Below are positions 29,966-38,993 of a DNA stretch of 64,000 nt, piece by piece. The DNA is from Leptospira wolffii serovar Khorat str. Khorat-H2 (GTDB lineage Bacteria; Spirochaetota; Leptospiria; Leptospirales; Leptospiraceae), in assembly GCF_000306115.2 (NCBI RefSeq), contig NZ_AKWX02000004.1, forward strand, positions 1 through 64,000, in the 5' to 3' direction. Within the stretch, counting starts at the first letter, position 1. Each line of letters begins with the position of its first letter. The notes under the pieces are model-generated. The model was not told where the DNA came from. It saw only the letters and a program-made list of their open reading frames with translations, and ran no database searches. The translations under genes were made by a program, and so were the position numbers.

Positions 29966-30456
29966 GCGGAACTTCGGAAGTCAAATTCGTTTACAGTAAT
30001 TATATAGCCGCCGAACCGGAAAAGATCTGGGAGGCTCTGACAAACGGAGAATTTACCAAGGTCTATTGGTTCGGAAGAGGAATCGAAGGGGATTGGAGAG
30101 AGGGGGGGAAATTCCGTTTTCTGGATCCGGAGGGAAGGCCGGAGGTGGAAGGAGAAATACTGAAATGCGAAAAACCTCGGTTGCTTTCTTATACCTGGGC
30201 CGTTCCCGCGGATCATCCTATGATGGAGGCTTTCAAGGAAAGAATGGAAAAATCTTCAGCGCCGACGAAAGTCACCTTCTTACTGAAGAAGATGAAAGAT
30301 CTGACCAAATTGACTCTGATCCACGAGGACCTTCTTCCCGATGATATCATAGATAATCCGGATACATTTATGGGATTGAATAACGGATGGCCGGCCATTC
30401 TTTCCTCCCTTAAGAGTCTTTTGGAAACAGGAAAGGCCTTGGTATACGAATTCTAA
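29962..30456 (+). CDS. SRPBCC (AHSA1-like) domain protein
   Basis: 164 residues of the START/Bet v1-like hydrophobic-cavity fold: FVYSNYIAAEPEKIWEALTNGEFTKVYWFG, the GGKFRFLDPEGRPEVEGEIL turn, LSYTWAVPADHP, and a C-terminal helix NNGWPAILSSLKSLLETG. Co-transcribed with ArsR; in such pairs the SRPBCC protein is assumed to bind a small hydrophobic molecule, which is unknown. Convergent 4-base overlap with the next gene. Confidence 0.9.
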   Translation: MSGTSEVKFVYSNYIAAEPEKIWEALTNGEFTKVYWFGRGIEGDWREGGKFRFLDPEGRPEVEGEILKCEKPRLLSYTWAVPADHPMMEAFKERMEKSSAPTKVTFLLKKMKDLTKLTLIHEDLLPDDIIDNPDTFMGLNNGWPAILSSLKSLLETGKALVYEF

Positions 30457-31199
30457 TCGGCTTGTTCGAATAGATTCGGATTTTCTAAAGCGAGTAATTC
30501 ATTTTCGTTCGGAAAATGACGAAACGTCTCCGAAGAGGATTTCTTGTCCCTAAAATTCGTATAGAGTAGGTCCAGGGACCTTCTTTCTCCTCCGTAGATT
30601 CCCCTATGAATAAGATGAGCGGAGAATACGAGAAGGTCTCCCGGCTCCTGGGGAATCCTGACCGTTTCCGGAAGCGGATCGGAATTCTTTCTGCCGTTTC
30701 TCTCCAATCGTGTATCGGATTCTATTTCCCTGTCCCAACGCAAATGGGAACGGGGAATGAATTCCATCCCCGGATCTGAGAAGAATGGAATTCTAAAATG
30801 CAGTACCTTATCCCTTTTTAAAATGATTTTCTGTTCTTCTTCCGAAACTCCCAGATATTGCATATCCCTATGCCAATAGTTTTTCTTTTCTTCGGACTCC
30901 GGATTGAAGAAAAGCTGGGTGTTCAGGAAATAAACCGATTCTTCTATTAGGTTTTCTGCAAGTTTAACCAATTTCTTCTGGGAGACGAATTGAAAGAGTC
31001 GGAGTCTATTCTGAGCCTCCGGGCAGAATTTGGGGCTGGTGAGATAGGCGCTGTTCACGGAACGAGGGTCAGGATATTCTTTTCGAAACCGGGAGTCCGC
31101 CTCCAGAAAAATTTCTCTCACTTCCCTTAATTCCGAATCGGAAAAGAAACCGGGAAAAAGCTGGAATCCTAGGCTAGGATAAGTGAGTAAATCGGTCAT
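30453..31199 (-). CDS. phytanoyl-CoA dioxygenase (PhyH) family protein
   Basis: 248 residues, Fe(II)/2-oxoglutarate dioxygenase. HxD motif His110-x-Asp112 (YWHRDMQYLG), a later His at about 195-198 (FSAHLIHRG) and an Arg at 206-207 (GGERRSLD) for 2-oxoglutarate. Substrate class: branched acyl-CoA or other hydrophobic compounds. It overlaps the SRPBCC gene by four bases tail to tail. Confidence 0.88.
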   Translation of the reverse strand: MTDLLTYPSLGFQLFPGFFSDSELREVREIFLEADSRFRKEYPDPRSVNSAYLTSPKFCPEAQNRLRLFQFVSQKKLVKLAENLIEESVYFLNTQLFFNPESEEKKNYWHRDMQYLGVSEEEQKIILKRDKVLHFRIPFFSDPGMEFIPRSHLRWDREIESDTRLERNGRKNSDPLPETVRIPQEPGDLLVFSAHLIHRGIYGGERRSLDLLYTNFRDKKSSSETFRHFPNENELLALENPNLFEQAD

Positions 31200-31315
31200 A
31201 AAGAGAAGAGGCGGCTTCTCCGAAAAAAAGGAATGATTCGATATTTTGCAAGAAGAAGCTTAGGATCCTCCGGATTCGGAAGATCCTTTTATTCTAAGAA
31301 GATCGCTTTCCGCTA

Positions 31316-32650
31316 TTAGGCGGCTCTACGATCCATGTCTTGGACCGGATCTATGTCCTTCCATTCCGCAAAGGCGTGTCTTTGGGAGAGAAACCATGCT
31401 AGGGAAAGAGCAGCAAATCCTGCGATCAGTAAGAGAATTGCGCCGGAGAATCCCACATAGAATCCGGCTCCTACCAAGGAGACCAGGCGGACCGGTTCCA
31501 GATAGAGAGTCCAACGCTTCAGATCCAAAATTCCTCCCACAGTGATGAGAGAGAAGATGCTTAAGAAAAAGATCAGATACTGCATATCGGTCGGGATGCT
31601 ATTGATTTTAACCAACATGGAGAATGTTCCTATAAGGGTAAGGATGAACCAGACCACTCCGTAGGCCTTCAATACGGAAGGTAGGACCACATCATATTTA
31701 TGGAATGTCTTCTCGTTCACTTCCGGAATAGGATATTGTCCTCCCAATTCCTTGGGTCTCCAGCCGGGTCCTGCGAAAAAGACCTTAATCTTATCCGAAA
31801 ACTTGGGCGAATGCCAGGCTTGTTGGAACATTTCCACCCAATAATGCACATTGGCCCATAGAGGGTTAAAGCTTTTAAGAGGTTTTACGGTTCCGTATAC
31901 GGGAGCCTCTTCTTCTTTTTGGAAGGTTCCAAACCATTTATCGAAAACGATCAGCGTTCCACCGTGATTCTTATCGATGTATTTCGGATTGATTCCGTGA
32001 TGTACTCTATGATGAGAAGGAGTATTAAACACGGCTTCGAACCATTTTGGTAACTTGTCCACCGCTCTTGTATGGATCCAGAACTGGTAGATCAGATTTA
32101 GCTGCCCGTTTAAAATCATTACAATTGGAGGAAAACCTAAAAGAGCCAAAGGAATATAAAATACCCAGGAGAATAATCCGTGGAAACTTGCCTGGCGTAG
32201 AGCCACCGTTAAATTGTATTCTTCGCTCTGGTGGTGAACCACATGCCCCGCCCAGAGGAAATTGATCTCATGGCTGAGTCTATGGTTCCAATAATAGGCC
32301 AGATCGTAGAGAATGAAGCAGGCAGTCCAGACACCTAGTATGATAATCCAGGACCAGGTGTTTGCGGAAAGTCCTAACATTTCGGAACTAGGCATCCAGG
32401 AGACGGGTTCGCTCGGCCAAGAGGGGAGGTTGAAGATCCTCCAGTTTTCGTACACCCAAAGGTATGCAAAAAACGTAATCGTCTTAAATATAATGCCGAA
32501 GATCTGGCTGTAAATCCCCGCGCTCAGGTCGTTGATCGAATCGTTCAAACGATAGAGTTTCCGGTTATGATACCAGGAGAAAGCCAGCTCCATTCCTATC
32601 AATAGGAAGAAGAATGGGATTGCGATTGTGATTAGATTTATTTTTTCCAT
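31316..32650 (-). CDS. sterol desaturase/fatty acid hydroxylase family protein
   Basis: 444 residues from the ATG at 32650 (the TTG at 32656 is less likely). Integral membrane di-iron enzyme: hydrophobic helices, then the His clusters YWNHRLSHEINFLWAGHVVHHQSEEYN and HHRVHHGINPKYIDKNHGG that form the di-iron site of the FA_hydroxylase family. C-terminal helices (about 335-430) extend beyond the catalytic core. Substrate could be a sterol-like, hopanoid-like or fatty acyl lipid. Confidence 0.88.
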   Translation of the reverse strand: MEKINLITIAIPFFFLLIGMELAFSWYHNRKLYRLNDSINDLSAGIYSQIFGIIFKTITFFAYLWVYENWRIFNLPSWPSEPVSWMPSSEMLGLSANTWSWIIILGVWTACFILYDLAYYWNHRLSHEINFLWAGHVVHHQSEEYNLTVALRQASFHGLFSWVFYIPLALLGFPPIVMILNGQLNLIYQFWIHTRAVDKLPKWFEAVFNTPSHHRVHHGINPKYIDKNHGGTLIVFDKWFGTFQKEEEAPVYGTVKPLKSFNPLWANVHYWVEMFQQAWHSPKFSDKIKVFFAGPGWRPKELGGQYPIPEVNEKTFHKYDVVLPSVLKAYGVVWFILTLIGTFSMLVKINSIPTDMQYLIFFLSIFSLITVGGILDLKRWTLYLEPVRLVSLVGAGFYVGFSGAILLLIAGFAALSLAWFLSQRHAFAEWKDIDPVQDMDRRAA

Positions 32651-32816
32651 AAACAAGCCGGTACTTCTAATATCGCCGGGAATTCGGGTCGGTCAATCCA
32701 AAACTAAAGCGGACTCTAATTCCCGGGTTTTTTTACCTATCAATTGTGATAAAAAAACTAAACCCAAGGGCGTATGCCGGTTGACGGATTACTGCGAGGG
32801 AGTCATCTTCTGGTCT

Positions 32817-33905
32817 ATGGCAAATTCGAAATGGATGATCTACGGTGCAAACGGTTATACGGGAGAATTGATCGCAAGAAGAGCGGTTTCCCGAGGACTC
32901 AAGCCGGTAATAGCGGGTAGGAACGCAGACAAGATTTCCGAACTGGCAAAAGAATTACGACTAGAGTATCTTGTATTTGATCTTTCTCATCCGGAGGAAG
33001 TAGCTCGTAATATCCGTGGCTTCCGATTGGTATTGCATTGTGCCGGACCGTTCGTTCTCACTTCCTTACCCATGGCAAAAGCCTGTATTTCCCAGAAAGT
33101 GCATTATTTGGATATCACGGGAGAGATCCCCGTTTACGAGTCCCTGTATTCCCTTGATTCTCAGGCGGTGGAGGCGGGAGTTCTCATTTTGCCGGGTGTG
33201 GGGTTCGATATCGTTCCTACGGATTGTCTCGCTTCTTCTCTCAAAAAAACTCTTCCTACCTCCCGGTCTTTGGAACTGGCCTTTGTGGGTCTTTCCGAGG
33301 TCTCTCCCGGAACCATGAAAAGCGCTCTGGCCCAATTGCCTTACGGATCCGAGATTCGGAGGGATGGTAAAATGATCGGGGTACCCCATCTGAGCCGTTC
33401 CAGAGTTTTACAGATCGGAGGGAGATCCTACCAAGTTTACGGAATCCCTTGGGGAGACGTATTTACGGCCTATATTTCCACTGGAATTCCAAACATAGAC
33501 GTGTATACGGATATACCCGCGGGGCAAGTCCGGGCGTTACGTTATATGCAACCGATTCTTTCCCTTCTGAAATTCTCCTGGATCTTGAAGGGATTGCAGG
33601 CGCTCGTAGGAAAAACGATCCAGGGTCCGGGAGAGGGAGTTAGAAACTCCGTCAAGACCCAAGTCTGGGGGGAAGTGAAAAACTCCCAAGGCAAGACGGT
33701 TACCCGTATCTTGGAATGCAAGGAAGGATACGAATTTACGGTGGAGTCCTCCTTGGCGGCGGTCTCCAAGGTGCTTTCCGGAAAAGGAGGAAAAGGATTC
33801 CAGACGCCGAGTCTTGCCTTTGGTTCCGAATTCGTTTTGGAAATTCCGGGATCCAAATGGACTACGATTTCTTCGGACGCGTCGGAACTTGCAAAAAAAA
33901 ATTGA
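32817..33905 (+). CDS. saccharopine dehydrogenase-like NAD(P)-binding reductase
   Basis: 362 residues starting at MANSKWMIYGANGYTGELIARR, a Rossmann dinucleotide loop (GANGYTG). Next come LVFDLSHPEEVA and LVLHCAGPFVLTS, the typical core of trans-acting enoyl reductase/saccharopine reductase-like proteins. GAGGGAG lies about 15 bases upstream. Members act on unsaturated lipid or polyketide intermediates. The long frame before 32817 (from 32628) has no homologous content. Confidence 0.83.
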   Translation: MANSKWMIYGANGYTGELIARRAVSRGLKPVIAGRNADKISELAKELRLEYLVFDLSHPEEVARNIRGFRLVLHCAGPFVLTSLPMAKACISQKVHYLDITGEIPVYESLYSLDSQAVEAGVLILPGVGFDIVPTDCLASSLKKTLPTSRSLELAFVGLSEVSPGTMKSALAQLPYGSEIRRDGKMIGVPHLSRSRVLQIGGRSYQVYGIPWGDVFTAYISTGIPNIDVYTDIPAGQVRALRYMQPILSLLKFSWILKGLQALVGKTIQGPGEGVRNSVKTQVWGEVKNSQGKTVTRILECKEGYEFTVESSLAAVSKVLSGKGGKGFQTPSLAFGSEFVLEIPGSKWTTISSDASELAKKN

Positions 33906-33956
33906 TTTCGTAGGTTTATTGTCTCAGATTCTATCCATTTTCGATAGATTGATCAA

Positions 33957-34556
33957 ATGACAGAAAGTAACTCCCCCGTAAAAGCGACACCTAGCGATTT
34001 TCTAAAAAACCTAGGGCTAATATCCCTCTGCATTTCCATTTTCTCAGGCTTGATCTTAGGACTGATGACGTTTATATTCACTCTCCTTTCCTGGGCTCAG
34101 GAAAAATCGGGCGAGGATCCTTTACAGGCTTTCTTTCAAGGATTCGGCACGGAGCAACCCGAAGGTCTTACGATAGATCGCTTGTTGCTTCTGTCCCGGC
34201 TTGGACTTGTATTCGTAGTCGTCTCCTTCGTGATTTCGATTGGGATCTACTTAAAAAAGAAATGGGCTAGGATTCCTTTCGTCTTTCTTTGCGGATATTT
34301 TATCGTATTCTCTTGGGCTTGGCTGTATTTCCTGCTCTTTTCCTTAGGCAGCGCAAACACAGCGTTCTATGAAAACGAACCGCTTGCAAAAGATCCTGGC
34401 TTCTTTAAGGATTTTTTGACTTTCATACAGAACATTTCTATCGTGAGTAATCTTTGGAACGTGGTAGTCATACTAGGTAGCGATTGGTTACTTGTGGTAG
34501 TGATACGGAAATTATTGAATCCTAATATACTTTCCGAATTCGAGAACAAGACCTGA
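33957..34556 (+). CDS. membrane protein, unknown
   Basis: 199 residues with four hydrophobic helices (about 20-46, 85-102, 111-130, 165-182) and polar linkers. No family recognised. It lies between the reductase gene and the lipoprotein pair on the same strand. Confidence 0.65.
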   Translation: MTESNSPVKATPSDFLKNLGLISLCISIFSGLILGLMTFIFTLLSWAQEKSGEDPLQAFFQGFGTEQPEGLTIDRLLLLSRLGLVFVVVSFVISIGIYLKKKWARIPFVFLCGYFIVFSWAWLYFLLFSLGSANTAFYENEPLAKDPGFFKDFLTFIQNISIVSNLWNVVVILGSDWLLVVVIRKLLNPNILSEFENKT

Positions 34557-34607
34557 AAGAGTCTCTTTTTCGGATCGACTTAGTTAATCGGATCGTTAGA
34601 ATACAGA

Positions 34608-35315
34608 ATGAATAAAGATATAATCCGCCTTTCCGGGCATTTTTCGTATTATGGAATCTTAATCCTTTCCCTTTTTATTTCGTTCGGATGCGTGTCTATC
34701 AAGGTTCACGTTCCCAGAACGGTTCCAGAACCGCATATGATCCAGGAGGATTGGTGGGAACTTAAATCACTGGCGATCACTTCACCTTATTTTCTGACTT
34801 CCGATATCGAAGTGGAATTTCCGGGAGAGGAACCGGCTAAATTCGTGCGTTTTGACGATGTATTTACAAGTTGGACCGGATATGGAATAGACTATTCCAA
34901 TCTCTATGGTCCGGTCTCCAGGCTATTGCAAAAGGAATTTCGGGATTACCCGGACGAGTATCCGGGAAAGCACAAGGTTACGATACGCAAGTTTCGTTTG
35001 GAGTCCTTGGACCATTGCGCCTACAACGAGGTGATCGTAGAGTTCGAGGCGGAGGTTCGTTCTGAGGGAAATTTATGGGAATATAAATTTAGAGACGGAA
35101 TCGAATCTCGTGCCACCGATTGCATGGCATTTGTTTCCACTCTCCCCCTTTTGGCGGGCTGGATTATCTACCTTCCATATCTGGGGCATCGAGGAAATAG
35201 AGAGGATCAACTGAACCAAATGGGAAGGGTCGCGCTTCTGGATTTTCTGGAAGCCTGGAGGAAGCATCCGGTGATAGGGACCAAGGCCAAGAGTCAGAAA
35301 GGAAAGAAAAAATGA
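34608..35315 (+). CDS. lipoprotein, unknown
   Basis: 235 residues; leader with lipobox LFISFGC. The mature part has KVTIRKFRLESLDHCAYNEVIVEFEAEV and a hydrophobic segment near 185-200 (TLPLLAGWIIYLPYL). Its stop overlaps the next gene as ATGA, so it is coupled to the HEGGH lipoprotein. No family recognised. Confidence 0.72.
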   Translation: MNKDIIRLSGHFSYYGILILSLFISFGCVSIKVHVPRTVPEPHMIQEDWWELKSLAITSPYFLTSDIEVEFPGEEPAKFVRFDDVFTSWTGYGIDYSNLYGPVSRLLQKEFRDYPDEYPGKHKVTIRKFRLESLDHCAYNEVIVEFEAEVRSEGNLWEYKFRDGIESRATDCMAFVSTLPLLAGWIIYLPYLGHRGNREDQLNQMGRVALLDFLEAWRKHPVIGTKAKSQKGKKK

Positions 35316-36214
35316 GAAAAGCGATCCTAATTCTCACATCGATACTCTTCCTTTCTTCCTGCTATTACTCTACGGAAAAGAGATATACTGTCGCCCAACC
35401 TTACGAACCGAACGAGGAAATTTATTTCGACGATTGGCATCCCCAATTCGAAGAAGGGGAGCCGTATTCTTTTTTAGATTTCATCGGAAGTTGGGTTTGG
35501 CCTATGAGTCCGTTTTCCAAGTTGATGATCTGGGACCGTAGGATGCAAAACCATTCCTTCTCCTTCGAAACCAAAAGATATCTGAAAGAATACATCCGCG
35601 ATAATAACCTGAAAGACGTCAAAGTGCGATTCAATCAATACGCACCTCTGGACGACTTCAAAAGATTGCTCGCTTCCAAGACGGTGAATCCGTTCCTAAA
35701 ATGGACGATCGGTCTATACGCTTACGTGGTAAATGACGTGCTCCTTGTGGGAAGAATTTTCGGCGGAGACCATTATAATCCCTATTCTAATACCATTCAT
35801 GTGTATTCGGATATTCCCGCTGTCGTAGTTCACGAGGGAGGACACGCGAAAGATTTTGCTCAAAGAGAATACAGAAGCTGGTATGCGTTGGCATATTCCG
35901 TTCCGGTTTTGGGTGCTTTTTATCCGGAGGCAAGAGCTTCCGACGATGCGATCCGATATTTCCGTTTCCGCTGCGATAAGGCCGAGGAGATGACCGCGTA
36001 TCGAACCTTGTATCCCGCTTACGGCTCCTATGTGGCGGGAAGTCTGTCGGATTTGGTTCCCAGCTCTCCTTATAGTTTGCTCATCAGCACTTCCTTACTG
36101 GCCGTAGCGGCAGGCTCCGGTCATATAGTCGGATATGTAAGAGAAGGTAGAGCGGAACAAGAATGGATTCCTAAAGAATGCCAAATCGCTAATGAACTCG
36201 AAAATAAGAAATAA
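35312..36214 (+). CDS. lipoprotein with an HEGGH metalloprotease-like motif
   Basis: 300 residues. Leader and lipobox SSC (Cys17), then the segment HVYSDIPAVVVHEGGHAKDF: His174-Glu175-Gly-Gly-His178 is an HExxH zinc motif, and Glu206 in PEARASDDA sits where a third gluzincin ligand might be. A hydrophobic segment follows near 255-270. Zinc peptidase activity is inferred from the motif; no named family recognised. Coupled to the preceding lipoprotein. Confidence 0.72.
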   Translation: MRKAILILTSILFLSSCYYSTEKRYTVAQPYEPNEEIYFDDWHPQFEEGEPYSFLDFIGSWVWPMSPFSKLMIWDRRMQNHSFSFETKRYLKEYIRDNNLKDVKVRFNQYAPLDDFKRLLASKTVNPFLKWTIGLYAYVVNDVLLVGRIFGGDHYNPYSNTIHVYSDIPAVVVHEGGHAKDFAQREYRSWYALAYSVPVLGAFYPEARASDDAIRYFRFRCDKAEEMTAYRTLYPAYGSYVAGSLSDLVPSSPYSLLISTSLLAVAAGSGHIVGYVREGRAEQEWIPKECQIANELENKK

Positions 36215-36526
36215 TTTATAGATAAGAAGCTTCATTCTTTCTTCTATTTCTCGATTTTTTTGACTTTGAGATCCGGGTTTTTCGTCGTTTTTGATGGATT
36301 CCCGGTCCATTCTTCTTTCCTTTCCTCTATCTTTCTCTTTTCAAAATTGGTCAAAAACAAGGGAAAACCGGATTTCTTTGGATACACTTAGAATGTTTTT
36401 TTAATAAATTGCCTAATTATTAATCAATGATACGATTATGGTATAAAAAATAGGCGGACATTCTAATTTCTGCTTGTTTCTTGGGAGCAAAAATCGTCTC
36501 CTTCAGATAGATGGGGGGAGATTGCC
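36215..36526 (+). other. AT-rich leader region of the ligase cluster (about 310 bases)
   Basis: No gene is seen. An AT-rich stretch at about 36390-36450 holds a possible promoter, TTGCCT (36409-36414), 16 bases, TACGAT (36431-36436). A strong ribosome site, GGGGGGAG at 36513-36519 about eight bases before the ATG, opens the first cluster gene. The leader would be about 80 bases long. Confidence 0.4.
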
Positions 36527-37951
36527 ATGCTCCTGACAAATTACCAAACAGATTCCTTCTACGATGAAATGTTCTCGGAAGAAGGTGGAATCCGACAAAG
36601 CTATCATACCCTGAAATCCCGGATCGAAGGGATGGACGATAAGGAACTTTTAAAACGAAAGGCCTCCGCGGAAAAGGCTCTTCTTTCTCTCGGAATCACG
36701 TTTAACGTGTACGGGGATGAAGAGGAAGAGGAAAGGATCATGCCTTTCGACATCATTCCTCGTATCGTCACCGCTTACGAATGGAAGAGAATGGAAGAAG
36801 GGCTGAAGCAGAGAATTCGCGCCTTGAATCTATTCGTCCAGGACGTATACGGGGACGAGAAGATCATCAAGGACGGAATCATTCCCAGAGAGATCGTGGA
36901 AAGTTCCACGGGTTATTTAAAAGAATGTAAAGGACTCGTTCCTCCTAAAGGTATCTGGATCCATATCACCGGAACGGATTTGGTCCGAGACGGAGACGGA
37001 AGAATGCTCGTTCTGGAAGACAATTTGCGTTGTCCTTCCGGGGTTTCTTACGTTTTGGAAAATCGAGAAGTCATGAAGAAGACTTTCCCGGAATTATTCG
37101 CAAGTCTTTCGGTTCGTCCCATTTACGATTACCCGATTCGACTCAGGGGGATGCTCGAACATGTATCCGGTAAGCCCAATCCGAATATAGCGGTACTCAC
37201 ACCCGGTATTTACAATTCGGCGTATTACGAGCATAGTTTCCTTGCCTCCCGTATGGGAGTTCCCTTGGTGGAAGGAACCGACTTAACGGTTCGCGACGAT
37301 AAACTTTATATGAGAACTACCAGGGGCCTGAAGCAGGTCGACGTTCTCTACAGAAGAATAGACGATATCTTTATGGACCCCAAAGTATTCCGCAAGGATT
37401 CTCTTTTGGGAGTTCCGGGTCTATTCGAAGTATTCCGAAAAGGGAATGTCGCCTTGGCGAACGCTCCCGGAACCGGAGTCGCAGACGACAAAGTGATCTA
37501 TTCGTACGTTCCCGATTTCATCAAATACTATCTGGGAGAAGATCCTATCATTCCTAACGTGCCTACCTATCTCTGTTCTAGGGAAAAGGATCTGAAATAC
37601 GTATGCGAGAATATAGGAAGCCTAGTGGTTAAGGCGGCAAACGGTGCAGGCGGTTACGGAATGATCATCGGTCCCGTAGCTAGCGAGAAAGAGAAGGAAG
37701 AATTCGTGGCTAAGGTCAAGGCCGATCCTCGTAATTATATCGCTCAGCCTGTGCTCAGTCTTTCCAGGATTCCGACTCTCATAGAGGATAAGCTGGAAGG
37801 AAGGCATGTGGATCTTAGACCTTTCATTCTTTACGGAGAGGAAATCTACGTCATGCCCGGAGGTCTGACTAGAGTGGCTCTTCGTAGGGGATCCTTGGTC
37901 GTCAATTCCTCGCAAGGTGGAGGATCCAAGGATACTTGGGTGATGGGTTAA
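36527..37951 (+). CDS. circularly permuted type-1 ATP-grasp protein
   Basis: 474 residues of the DUF404/DUF407 (CP_ATPgrasp_1) class, predicted peptide-bond-forming amidoligase. Key segments: NVYGDEEEEERIMPFDIIPR, ITGTDLVRDGDGRMLVLEDN, a glycine-rich nucleotide loop KAANGAGGYGMIIG, and the C-terminal MPGGLTR, SSQGGGSKDTWVMG. All features of an active ATP-grasp enzyme are present. First gene of the cluster; alpha-E and a transglutaminase/DUF2126 protein follow on the same strand. Confidence 0.92.
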   Translation: MLLTNYQTDSFYDEMFSEEGGIRQSYHTLKSRIEGMDDKELLKRKASAEKALLSLGITFNVYGDEEEEERIMPFDIIPRIVTAYEWKRMEEGLKQRIRALNLFVQDVYGDEKIIKDGIIPREIVESSTGYLKECKGLVPPKGIWIHITGTDLVRDGDGRMLVLEDNLRCPSGVSYVLENREVMKKTFPELFASLSVRPIYDYPIRLRGMLEHVSGKPNPNIAVLTPGIYNSAYYEHSFLASRMGVPLVEGTDLTVRDDKLYMRTTRGLKQVDVLYRRIDDIFMDPKVFRKDSLLGVPGLFEVFRKGNVALANAPGTGVADDKVIYSYVPDFIKYYLGEDPIIPNVPTYLCSREKDLKYVCENIGSLVVKAANGAGGYGMIIGPVASEKEKEEFVAKVKADPRNYIAQPVLSLSRIPTLIEDKLEGRHVDLRPFILYGEEIYVMPGGLTRVALRRGSLVVNSSQGGGSKDTWVMG

Positions 37952-38023
37952 TAATCGAAGAAGAGGCGGAGGGAAGACCTCCAAGCGGAACCGAAACATA
38001 CTAAAGACTAGAGAGGTTTCCAC

Positions 38024-38968
38024 ATGCTAAGCCGAGTCGCCGAATCCGTGTATTGGATGAACCGATATATGGAGAGAGCGGAGAATTATTCCCGTTTCTT
38101 AGACGTGAATTTTCAATTGTCCCTGGATTTGAACGAGGATTCGAATCGTCAATGGATGCCCTTGGTATATACTACCGGGGATAACGAATTATTCACCAGG
38201 AAATATAATTCTCCTAGTAAGGAAAACGTAATTCATTTCATGAGTTTGGATACTGAAAATCCGAATTCTATCATGAACTGTCTCATACGAGCCAGGGAAA
38301 ACGCAAGAACCATCAGGGAGAATATATCCACTCCCATGTGGGAAGTGATCAACGAGTTCTATCTTACGATCAAATCCAAGAAAAGATTCGAAGAATCGGA
38401 TATGCCGGGTATCGCGGAATTCTTCAAGGCGATCCGTAACCAATGTCTTTTGTTTTACGGTTGTCAGGAGGCCACGATTTCCCACGACGAGGTCTGGCAT
38501 TTCGCATTACTCGGTAGACTTTTGGAAAGAGCCGATAAGACCACACGGATCTTGGACATGAAGTATTTCATCCTTCTTCCTTCCAGAGAAGAAGTGGGTT
38601 CCACATTGGATCTGATACAATGGCTTTCCTTATTGAAATCAGCGAGCGCTCACGAGATGTTCAATCGCTTCTATACCAGAATCACCCCTAAGAATATAGC
38701 GGAGTTTTTAATCCTGGATAAGATATTTCCTAGAGCGATCCGATTCTGTTTAGCCAAGTCTTTCGATAGCTTAAAGAGCATCAGCGGAACCGATAGGGAT
38801 TCCTATGCGGACGAGACGGAAAAACGGGTAGGTGTTCTTCTCTCCGAGATGAATTACGCTTCCATAGAGGAGATATTCTCCTCCGGAATGCACGAATATC
38901 TGGATCAGTTGCAAGTCCGTTTGAACGGAATCGCGTCCCAGTTGGACGAGACCTATTTTAGAAATTAA
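38024..38968 (+). CDS. alpha-E domain protein (DUF403)
   Basis: 314 residues, all-helical. Signature start MLSRVAESVYWMNRYMERAENYSRFLDVN and LLGRLLERADKTTRILDMKY are the alpha-E pattern (Glu-containing helices). These proteins always occur with CP-ATP-grasp and transglutaminase partners; their role is not known. AGAGAGG lies before the ATG. Seventy bases after the ATP-grasp gene. Confidence 0.92.
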   Translation: MLSRVAESVYWMNRYMERAENYSRFLDVNFQLSLDLNEDSNRQWMPLVYTTGDNELFTRKYNSPSKENVIHFMSLDTENPNSIMNCLIRARENARTIRENISTPMWEVINEFYLTIKSKKRFEESDMPGIAEFFKAIRNQCLLFYGCQEATISHDEVWHFALLGRLLERADKTTRILDMKYFILLPSREEVGSTLDLIQWLSLLKSASAHEMFNRFYTRITPKNIAEFLILDKIFPRAIRFCLAKSFDSLKSISGTDRDSYADETEKRVGVLLSEMNYASIEEIFSSGMHEYLDQLQVRLNGIASQLDETYFRN

Positions 38969-38993
38969 TATTCAAGATTAGAAATCGCGGCCT

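Noticed and set aside
31262..31287. Hairpin AGGATCCTCCG/CGGAAGATCCT followed by TTTT
   Set aside because: It points to the plus strand, where no gene ends; on the minus strand it has no U-tract.
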